Below, piece after piece: positions 38,801-50,790 of a stretch of 64,000 bases of DNA. Both the position numbers and the translations under genes were made by a program. The stretch lies in assembly GCF_032854445.1 (NCBI RefSeq), contig NC_088305.1, positions 20,261,717-20,325,716 of the forward strand, given 5' to 3'. The notes under the pieces were generated by a model. It made no database searches, was not told where the DNA came from, and saw only the letters and a list, made by a program, of their open reading frames with translations. Positions within the stretch are counted from its first letter, which is position 1, and the number at the start of each line of letters is the position of its first letter. This DNA comes from Liolophura sinensis (Eukaryota > Mollusca > Polyplacophora > Chitonida > Chitonidae).

Positions 38801-41800
38801 TTACGGAAATGCAATTTTACTCAAATTGAGAGATACACAGTTCTAATAAAGTGATTAATTTTATGTTTACACGCTTCACAGGGCAAAAATACCAACTGCC
38901 ACCGAAAATCTGATGGCTGAATTATACAAATTGTGTTTCTGCTGTGGCCTGCGGGGACCAAGCGGTGATCAGGGTTGCAGTAGCTAGGGCTGTATGACGT
39001 TGAGGTAGCAAATGAGTTAATTGTACTCTGGACAACCGATCTAGTGTTGGCTGCTAGGCCCAGGCGACTTTGCCCAGCCCAATGTTTTACCTGGTGAGGA
39101 GTTATTGCTTCTCTGTCGTAAGCCACATGAGAGAAAAGTCCGTCTAGAAGACCTGACTGTGACCAGCTCCACCAGTCTGTCACTGTTTTGATAGTTGCAA
39201 ACTGTGGACTTCCACTCCTGAAAATAGAAGTAAGACACAGGTAGTAGCCAGCTGCTTACTACGTACATGTAATATAATAATAGCTTCTATCCGAAATAGA
39301 AACGCTAGTTAAACAGGATTCCTATATTGGGAGTTATCGTGACTTCAGCGATGCAAGTTTCATCGCCAGTCGTAACATGGGGATGAAAAAAATTCCCAAA
39401 AAAGGTACTTTATCTAAACTTCAGCTTTGCAACTTTCATAAACCACTATACAAGTATACATATATTTATCCCGCATCAGACAAAATACTCCGTTTTTCAT
39501 TGGACAACAATGATCATGTGGGGTACAGATATATTCTTGAATCCTGCGGTCCATGTCTGCTGAGTAGGTTATCTCCCTTTGTTGGGGTCCAACAATGGTC
39601 ACATCACTAAAGCGATTCACCTAAACATCAGTCTTCTGCACTGAATTGGCTCTTTGCTGGATAAATTCACTACATCATGACTCAGTGACAGGATATGTAA
39701 ATATATGGTGTCAATAATCCTCACATTGTGAGAGGCATCGATATGAGGATTACTGACACCATATATTTGCGTATCCTGTCACTGAGTCACCATGTAACTA
39801 ACAGCATCTGGTAATATGACTCTTGAGTTATAATGTATCTAAGTTTTAGCATTGCTAGTTTGAATGCCTGTCATACGTTTAAAAATACAGGATTCAACCG
39901 TCACTTCGGATTTGCACGTTAGAATTATGTGCTTTTTTTTTGGAGCCATTACATGGTTTTATCTGAACCATTTGCAAATGTCATTCTTTTGTTTGTGTGA
40001 ATTTTGACGTACATCTATCCAGATTTTACCTTGACAAGTTTCACTATCCTTCACATATTTAGCAATATGGATTTCATAGGGGAATGATGTATCCTATCTA
40101 TAGAACTGCAGGATTCCTTCTTAGCCCCAACAACCCCTCAGTTGTGATCACACCTTCACCAAAGGGCCATACCTGACAAGGGAGTTTTTGAGTGACTCGT
40201 TGATGTAGAATGGAGAGGAGAGGTCCTTGCCATAAGCCATGGTTGCCAGGACGATGAAGAAGACAAGGAATTGCCAGTAGTCTCTGTCAACACAAACACA
40301 GCCTCGGTGAGCACAAGTACATTACTAGAACCATCATTGGTATACCACTCTATTCTCTTTTCGCAGGCAATTCATGAAAAGCAACATAGTTCATCTCTGC
40401 ACCAAGTCACAATTAAGAACAACAAAATACAGCAAGGAGATCCCTTCTTAAAGTAGCCTCAAGGATTATTCCTGAATGATAATTTTCCAGTGGCAAATGG
40501 ACTTACTGTAGGACAGCATAGGCTTTCTTCTCTTTCATGATCTTCTTCCTGGCTTCTATGAGGTGTTTCTCCTGTGGGGGTCGGGCAAACCTCAGGTACC
40601 GCGATCTCTGGCGAGCCACCACGCCCTGCAGGTAAGGGAACAAAAATCAAAAATGTGAACGGGCACACAAGGGCAGACAGGCAGGTATTCACTGGAGTTT
40701 TATGCTGTACTAAATGATATTTCACTAATACGACGGCTGCCAGCATTATGGTGCGAGGAAACCGGGCAGAGCCTGGGGGGAAACCCAGCATGACAGACAG
40801 GCTGGTAAAGAGGAGCACATTTGAAATTCGCAAGCATGGTACTGAAATGAAAGTGCTTTAGTATTGGTTGATCTGAAGTGCCACCAACACAGTTTTCAGA
40901 GCACCACATGAAATATATCTGATGACAATTACTAGGAGACTTCACATGTATTGTACTTGTTCTAAATAGGGTCCATGAAAAGACGGATTCACATGTAGGT
41001 GACAAAAAGCCACTCTTGTTACTCTCTAAGCTAAAGACTGCCATTATGTTAGACCTGGGCTTATATACAACTAGAGTTTTATAGGCAGATTGAAAATATA
41101 AAATAACTTACGTCTATGCACTGAGAATAGAGCTCTTTAAATATTTATTTTCATCTGAGAAACAACCTAATCTCATTATTTTATATTGGACTTGGAACAG
41201 TAGAGATTCCTGCTGACAGAAAAATAATATCCAACAGTATTCAGTAATACGAATATGCAAGCCTCTGTGACTTGTATAGACAAGGGGAGAGAACTCACCC
41301 GCTCCAGCTCATCACACTCCTCGCAGTAGACACACTCCTTGGAGTCCACACTCTCTGACTTCTGCCGTTCGTTGTAACGCTTGACAGGATGGTCAAAGAT
41401 GGACGGGTCATTGCGGTACTTTATAGACATGTACACAGTCACAATCAGGATCTGAGGGACAAAATGGGAAAACAACAATAAAATTTATCAACATTTAAGT
41501 TATTATTGAAATGTTCGGTGTTTTAAATCTGGTAAATTAAAGAGGACACTGCACCCATTCATGTAAAAAGTTCTGAAATTATAATATTATTATTTAATTT
41601 GGTACTTTACCAATGGCCTGATACGAGGACACCCATACATGCACGAGCAATGACTCTGCAGGTACTTTACCAATGGCCTGACACGAGGACACCCATACAA
41701 GCACGAGCAATGTCTCTGCAGGTACTTTACCAATGGCCTGACACGAGGACACCCATACATGCACGAGCAATGTCTCTGCAGGTACTTAACCAATGGCCTG

Positions 41801-44800
41801 ACACGAGGACACCCATACATGCACAAGCAATGTCTCTGCAGGTACTTTACCAATGGCCTGACACGAGGACACCCATACATGCACGAGCAATGTCTCTGCG
41901 GGTACTTTACCAATGGCCTGATACAAGGACACCCATACATGCACGAGCAATGTCTCTGCGGGTACTTTACCAATGGCCTGATACGAGGACACCCATACAT
42001 GCACGAGCAATGTCTCTGCGGGTACTTTACCAATGGCCTGATACAAGGACACCCATACATGCACGAGCAATGTCTCTTCTGATACTGCTTTGTGGGGAGA
42101 AAAAAAACTCACCAGGAATGGATGGCTGATGAACACACAGACCATAAAGCTGAAGTAGAACGACTGTAACCACCTCGTGCTCTTTGTCTTCCCAAATCTG
42201 AAATATCAAGCAGTTTCTTCAATTACCTCTTCTAAACCAATAACTCTTACACATTCTTTAATCACTGTAAAAATAATAAAAAAAAAGGACTAGAACAGTT
42301 TTTGGCCACTGAACACACAGACTGTCAGGCTTCTGCATTCAAAATACATGTACAACTATGAACCGTATTTTCGGAATGAACCTTGAAATAAACTATTACC
42401 GGGTTCCAACCGATCATTGTAGAATCAAATATTTTAAAAGCATTTTGATTACCCTAATCTTTTCAACCCGTTTGCAACCAACATTTTTAAACATTCTGAG
42501 AGAACTAATAAGTAGTGAAATAATTTGTAGCATTATGAAGTCTGTATCTGTAGAAAGACCAATTTTTTTTTCATAATAATTGTATGCCTAAATTCCACGG
42601 CAAAAAGTGCTTTGGTGGTTGAAAAGGTTGAAGATTTACGGTTGGTGGAAAAATTCCATTTGACCTTTATTTGAGGACAATGTTTAATGACCTTTCATCT
42701 GATGTATCTTTCATTTTAATGTTTTCTTTACCTGAAACTAGCCGTTTTGTAATACTGGAATATCAAATCAGTGGGTGAAATCAATCAGCAGGTGAAATCA
42801 ATCAGTGGGTGAAATCAATCAGTGGGTGAAATCAATCAGTGGGTGAAATCAATCAGCGGGTGAAATCAATCAGTGGGTGAAATCAATCAGTGACTTACCT
42901 GAATCCATACATCATAGTGACCACAGAACAGCCTACAATGATAAGTACAGCCAGTGTCCAAGCCAGGTAACGACAGCAGGAAGGGAGCAGGAACGGACGT
43001 CGGTGACTTCCAGTACCTGAGGAAACAGAGGAAAGAAAAGCCGCTTGAAACACACGTCATCTTTTAACCCACCTTCTGGCGCCAGGCCTTGAATGCTAAG
43101 GGAAAAATGCTGCATTGCTGCACAGCATGAGACGAATTTTCACAACACTTGTTTATTCATGTACTTATTCCTCTGATTGCTGCCCAACGCAATACTCAAC
43201 TTTTAACTTACAGGATAACTGTCAGTTTCATGAATGGAGGAAACTGGAGTGCTAGGGGTAAACCACTGGCCCCTGACAAGTTACTGACAAACTCTTCCAC
43301 GTGCAGGTGACGTGCAGATATGTGTACCATGTTGGTGGAAGACATGTGATCTTCACCAAACGTTATAGACTGCAAAAAATGTCACACCAGATTCATTAAC
43401 TGCTTGTTGTCAACAAAACCAGAGAGGTCATGAGAAAGGGGATCTACAAATTCACATGTCCATGGTCGGGTTTGAACCTCCAGGCGGACCACAAAACCTA
43501 CAGAATAGATACCTCTAAGGGGAGTTGCCTAAAATTTTCTGAGGTCAGCATTGTATCAGCATGTAAGGCACAGATACTTACTTGTTTGAGAGCCTTTGTT
43601 GGAGCTAACATCGGACATGTTACATTTCTTCCTCTCTGGGGTGGGTTGTATGCGGTCCTGACTGGCACAATCTTCAAACCCGCTGGATGCCTGCTCCAAC
43701 GTCTCACCTGTACAGAACAGGACAAATCAGCAGGGTAAGTCAATGACTTAGCTGACAATGTTTCTGGAGATTGTTTTGTTAAATTAAGCAACTTGTGTGT
43801 TGCACACAAAACATAAAGAACAAAGAGTAAGGAAATACTTGAAATCTGAAGCTTTGTAATTGCGTTCTGACGAACACCAGATAAGTGGAATGTTTACAAC
43901 AACCTATTTCAATTTGAATATCTGGTACACACACATAAAAATAAGCCTTCTACTGTTCAAAACTTTGATTTCAAACAAAAATATTTTTGCAGTCTCCTTG
44001 CTTGATACAAAATTAAATTTTGGAATCTGATTTATGTTTTACATCATACTCAATAATATTTTGGCATATTAAGAATCAACTAGGTTTGTCCTGTCCTTCC
44101 AGAATATATCTTTAGCCCACTCAACTTTTAGCTACACGTATGCTGTTTCTGGAAGTCTTTCAATAGCAAGCTTGAAGAGTTAGGACAGCTTTAAAAAGAG
44201 TTTCTGTTAATTATAGAAATCGACAATTTTGCCTCTGCCACTAGGTGTTCCTGTAACTCACTTTTCTTCGTGTGCTGTATCTGAGGACTGGACTTGACGC
44301 TCTCGGAGCTGGACACCTCTGACTGCTGTCTCTTCACCCACTGCTTCTGAGCCCACTCCTGGATGCTCTGCCAGTTGAGCAGTGATTGGTCGAGAATGGA
44401 GTATGTCATGACCGGCTGGACCGCCTCCTCTGCGGACTCGTCCAGGTGTTCACATTTACCTGTGCGGTATACATCCTCCTTAGACTGGTGCCGGTTGTCT
44501 ACCTGTAGTAGCAATAGTACAGGTAAGGCTACATATACATGGGCAGGTGGGTGGTGGGTTGGTGGGTTGGTGGGTGGTTGCTTGGGGTGGGGTTTATAGG
44601 GTGGGTCGAATTAAAGATAGGTGTAACTTTTATTTTTTATTTATTGATTTTTTTTCACTGTCGTTTAATGCCATACTGAAGGATTTGTCACTGATATGAT
44701 GGCAGTCAGTTCTATGGGTAGAGGAAACACGAGCTCAGGACCCAGCTTCACAAAGCGGCGTATGACATTTTTTTATTGCACATTTGTCGTCCGATATTTT

Positions 44801-47800
44801 GTATGTCACTATTACTGTACCACTGTCCTAAATAGGCGATTATTGTACATGTACGACCTCCTTGAAAAATTAGCCCCTGTAAACCACTGACTTCTGGACA
44901 GTTACTTAAGAACTTTCCAACATGCGACGTTTAAGATATGCACATACATGTACATACATGTCCGGTGAACCTGTTGCTATGACGACCACTCACCTTGCTG
45001 CGTCTAAAGAGGAAAACCAGGAAGAGATTGATCGGCAGAACAATGGCAGTAATGATGGCTCCAACAACAACGGAGCGCCAGGACAAGTCCAACAAGCCAA
45101 ACTCACCACGGTACTGAGGAGAGAGACAAAGCTAATATCAGCACCTGTAGCTTATATATATATATCTATATAAATGATACGCTTCAATGTGCAATCCAAA
45201 CTGTTAATATTACCAGGAGCTCATGAACCACAAATAATGACTTTATAGTGATTATGGCTTAAGGGCAATATTTCAACCATAAAGTGGTGATATCTTACAT
45301 GGGTTAAATTACAAGCTTCAATGGCCCATCCAAATTGTTAACATTATGAGAAGCCTGCGTATCACAAATATTACAATGCATATCTTTGCACATGTGGGTA
45401 CTCATTGCACAGTTTTTTGTGACGTCATTACGACAGCAGAGGGACATTCCAGTGAGAATAGACATTGTTACATTTACTTTAGAACACAGTGAAGCTACTT
45501 ACCTATTTCTTCTCATAGCTATCATAAAACTACTTGTACACTATCATTAATGTTCCAATAATTGACCATCCCCCGAATGACTCCATGACTCACCTGCTCA
45601 ATACGACCTCTGTACCACATTGCGTTGAGGCACATGTAGGACATGAGCAGTGAAAAACAGCAGGTCAGACGCTGAACCCGCGTAAATCGGCTGTACGAGG
45701 GACAGGTCACCACTGATGCCCACAGGTGAAGGTCCGTGGCGTACTGCGTACCTTTGGCCCAAAACACCTGTATACAGAGAAAGTAGGTTTAACACGTTAG
45801 AAGTGTAAATATAGGTATGGTGAAAACAAAAAGAGGAAGAAAGATAGCTCTTAACACAGTGCTCCTCAAGCCACCCTATAGCATGGGGTTTCTTATTCAT
45901 GTTTACACCATACTGGCAACTTTCAGGTATATCAATGGAGAAAATCAGATAGAGCACCACAGAAAACATCTACTGCAAAGCACTGCAATGATTGCTGCAA
46001 AACAGTCATATTTGAATGCATCAGACCATATTTACCTTCTTAAACCCAAGATTTCCTTCCAAGGACATGAACTCTCCCTCCACTTTGCCCTCGTCTTCCT
46101 CCACAGCCAGCCACTTCTCACAGATAAAGTAATACGTGTTCCCTACAAAAACACACCACTCATACCATCTACTGCAATACTACTGACAAGCATAGTTAAA
46201 TTCACGAAGATAACAAAGGAGAGGGGACTTAAAATTAAAGAAAAAGAAGAGAATAACATTTAGACAATGCAACATTCATCAGTTCAAATGATATAGTCTG
46301 ACGGTGCATGAAAATCCAAATATATTTGACAGCTTTTATTCCGACAATAATACATACAGACACATCAAGAACAAAACCACTTTGCCTTGAGGCTGTAGAG
46401 TAATTGTGCTGTTGCAATTTTTACCAGAGAAATTTTTACGGAAGTCAACTATATGAAACCTGTTTTAAACTTGTTTTGTATCCTAGAAAATATATTGTAA
46501 TCATTTATTGGCAAGAAGCACAAACAGGAATTTTAAGTGCTGGAACAAATTTAAACCAGTTGTATGCAACTCTGCTGTAACACCAGGAATCACAAAACCG
46601 ACTAATATCTGTGACATTAACTCAGGTAAGATACACAAAAAGCAAAAACTGGTATATCAGAAATCTCCAATGCTGTGTTTTGGATGAGCACTTTTAAAAC
46701 CCTTGATAACACATTGATTTTGGGCGAGGAACTGACTGAGGGATATGGGTTGGGTGGGGCCTCACTGGGTTAAGGCCTGACTCTTCGGGGTCACGTCTGT
46801 GGGGGCGAAGACTTACCACAGCTGAGGTCACGGATGACCACCCTACTGAGGTACCAGCTGGGGGACGCCCCAGAGTTGTTGTGCCACAGCTGAACCTTCC
46901 AGATCCTCCCAATGTTATCAGGCAGCCTGAAATAACACAACAGATTTGTGCAATAGCTTATCAAAGTTACCTGGCAGCCTGAAATAACACAACAGATTTA
47001 TGCAATAGCTTATCAAAGTTACCTGGCAGCCTGAAATAATGCAATCAAACCGACTTGCGTAATAACCTTTCAAAGTTACTTGGCAGCCTAAAACAACGCA
47101 ACCAAACCGACTTGTGTCATAACTTCTCCACAAATCTGACAATCGGAAGACTCAACAGACAAAATCTATTCACATGCACAACACTGAAGCCCAAAAGTAC
47201 TGTCATCATCACATACTTGAAATGTTCTTCATTAAAGTACTGAGCCCAAATCAAATAAATACAGAAACAAACAAATCTGATGCACTCATAACTTTCAATT
47301 TCCTGGTTAGAAGTACACAAACTCGATAAACTGATTTCACCCTCAGGCTTTTGCAATAAATTGGTTTTGCAGGCACATTTCAGAATCACAGACTATGACA
47401 ATCCTCCCAACTTAAGGCAAAAGAGTAGCAGAGATGGATACATATCATCTGAATTTGAGAGTCTTCATTTATATAGATACAAGAGGAAGTCAAACTCACG
47501 TCATGATAAATGTGTCCCTTGAATTTCTTTCGAACAACGGTCGGTCGTCACCACTGATTAACTCCCTTGTTTCTGACATGCCATCTTCGCCATGAAGGAT
47601 TACACTGATCTGTTTAGAGAAAAGTAAAACACCATAAAAATACAGAGACGGATGTAGAGGACGACACCCGGGTCTCAGAAGACGAGACAGAGAAAATGAG
47701 ACAGAGAAAATGAGACAGAGACATGGAAGTCGACACATAGAGGACTACACTCATCAGACAAAGTTGGCCAACTGTTAATAAAAATTTTCAGACAAGCTCA

Positions 47801-50757
47801 TTCTATAACTTTAAGGGTTTTTTTGTTTTCTTTAATTGATCTACCCTACTTCTTCAACCTTTTCAACCAACTCAGCGATTAACATTTTGAAACATTCTGA
47901 GAGAATTATGGGGTGCACATAAACAATTCACACAGTTTTATGATGAAGCTTGCATTTAAAATGACACAAACAAATCATTGTTAGCATCAGTTTCACAACA
48001 ATTGTAAGCATGAATTCCACTGGAAAAAGCGCATTAGTGTTGCAAAAGGTTGAAGATTTAGACTCAACTTCATGTTTTATCTACTAATAAAATCAGATTT
48101 CAAAATTTGCCTTTCTTGTTTGCTCAAATCTGTAACCTGATCATTTATCCGTCATGCTGACTGAATAAAAAAAAATCAAAGGTTTAAGGCTTAAGCCACT
48201 TTAACAATATTCCAGCCATATTGCTGTTAAGAACATCTTAAAGCCAGTTTTGGTATTAGAATAATATCCCCCCCCCCCCCTCCACCCCACCATCATGGCC
48301 CTCCCCCATGCCCAACTCCACTAAAAGCTCTGGTTCCAAGATGAACAGTTCCAGAGTTGCTTGATAAAGGCTTTATTTGTAGAGCTCTGTACTGATGGCA
48401 GACGTGTTTACCTTAGCTGTTGTCCCGGCTCCTTTCCTAAATCCAGTCTCCAAGGTGATTTCATATTTCTGGTGGTCTGTGACGGCGTTGTCTTGGAGAT
48501 AGACCACGCCTCCTTTCCTGGCGTTGTGGAGATCGATTCTTCGACAGAACAGGACTGCTATTACATATACAACTAGGAGAGCAGCGATCCAAGCAAACAT
48601 CACAGCACTCTTGTACAGCCTGAAATATAATGAACACAGTGGTTTTTTTTATTGTACAAATCCAACATCTTTAAATCCTATTTAATGGCTTTTAAATGGA
48701 GACAGCCTGTGAACGCCGAGCGGTGTAATCTTTTCCTCTTTGTAATAGGTCGCTGTTTCTGTGGAGTTGTGTTCTGAAAGCAAAGCCGTACACAGTGCAG
48801 AATCTACCAATGCTCCAGGGGACGTTATCTGGCTCCTTCCCAATGGGGTCGATTTCACAAAACCTTTCTGAATTTAGTCAAAATTCGCAATACAATCTTA
48901 ATGCCTGTGTTTTGGGTTTTATACATTAAAATTCTGTCCAGCTCACCAATGCTATCTTTAGATAAAAGATAGGATTGTGCACCAAACATTAAGTATCTTT
49001 AAGCAGAGCCTGGGGTCAATTTCACAAAACCTTTCTGACTTTAGTCAAAATTCGAAATACAATCTTAATGCCTGTGTTTTGGGTTTTATACATTAAAATT
49101 CTGTCCAGCTCACCAATGCTATCTTTAGACAAAAGACAGCATTGTGTACCAAACATTAAGTATCTTTAAGCAGAGTTTTTAAAATTTTGACATCACTCCA
49201 GTTTTTTTGGGAGTCAATCCCCGTTTCCTACTAACCAGCGACATGCGTTCCGATTGGCGACTGATTTCACCATGTACAATGTGAAAGGAAAAACAAAGAC
49301 CACAACATACATATATAACTTTTTACTCACTCAAAGAAGTCCTCTATGTTTTTGAAGTGAAGGTCATTGGGGGCTAGGTCCAGAAGGCTGCCAAACATTG
49401 TCATGTGGTTACATCTGTAATGTAAAAGAGAGGAGAAGAAAAATAAGTGAGGTAAAACAAGAAGCTAAATATGGTCAAACTTCATGATGATTTTCTATAT
49501 AATAATACACAGACTGATGTTTCACACTTTTCTTACACTAGTACTTTTATCTGCTTTCATATGGATCTAGGAGCACAGTGTTAAAATACTGTACTTATAC
49601 TACAGTCTCATAGTGTCTGCAGTATGTATGCAGCCAACTCAAATCTACAATTGCATGTTGCAATTCATTACCTAGCTACCGATTAGATGTACACTAATTA
49701 GTGAGTATTTTCATGAGCATATTCTTTCCAATTCATGCATGTACGGAACTACCTGAGATAGAGAACACAGAGAGAGTGTACTGACATTATCTGACTGAAC
49801 ACAGTGCAAGGAGTCAGTGAGTGAGTGAGTGCTATGGGTTTAACGTCGTACTTAACAATTTTTCAGTCATTTGACAATGAAGGAATCCTTAGAATGCATG
49901 TAATGTGCCTCCTTGTTGCAGGACGGATTTCCACCACTCTTTCATCTAGTGCCGCTTCACTGAAATGCCTTACTGAAGGCAAGTAATCTGCCCCGTCCGA
50001 GCCATTATACTGATAGAGGTCAACCAGTTGTTGCACTATCCCCTTCATGCTGAACACCAAGCAAGGAAGCTGCATCTTCCTCTTTTAAAGTCTTAGGTGT
50101 GACTCCACCCAGGACTGATCCTGGATTTACAGCTCCCGAAGCTGACCCTGTGCAGTGAGGATACATGCATACTGTAGTTTATCCAAAGCTTGGCCAATAA
50201 AAATGTGCCATCAGAAGCTTATAAAAGCCTTAAAAAGATCGGCCAGGTAAAGTGGGTGAATTAATCAGAGTCAAGAAAAGTGTGTCACTTAAAACAAGCT
50301 AAACCTTAGGTAAAACAGGGTACTCACAGACAGACTGTAGAGTTAAGTGTGGAACTGGCCGTAGTGTGGCATCCTTCTCCTGACCATTTGCCGTGGGCGG
50401 TGTCCCAGAACAAGCACCTACCCCACCATGTCTTAAGGGTGTAGACGCGCTCCCGCACATCCTGAGGCCGGGGGCGACCTGCGTTGTAGCGGCTGTCCAC
50501 CAAACCCATATAACATGGATCGGTCCCTGTGAAAACAAGGGGGATAACTGTGGTCAGCTGCATTGTTTTCAGATATTATGTCTTAGTAATGATAGCTACA
50601 ACTTAGATCTTTCCAATCACTTAAATACAGTAAATAAACATTGTTTCCAAACATGGTTGCTACTCTACTGTGTTACTGTGACCACATGGGCATTGTGAAG
50701 ATTGTGTAAAATTGTTGTTAACAGTGAGCTAAATGCACAGTGGCTTGTTCCGAGCGA

Positions 50758-50790
<33 letters not shown>

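Noticed and set aside
38600-38820. Functional transposase gene
   Set aside because: In-frame stop and no catalytic core; only an N-terminal remnant in a 690-bp element.
41590-42145. Repeat-protein frames on both strands
   Set aside because: 60-bp VNTR inside intron 17 of the PKD1-like gene; period artefact.
43430-43809. Alternative 102-103 aa frames over exon 15
   Set aside because: Neither joins exons 14 and 16 in frame; the supported frame is the one giving ETLEQASSGF.
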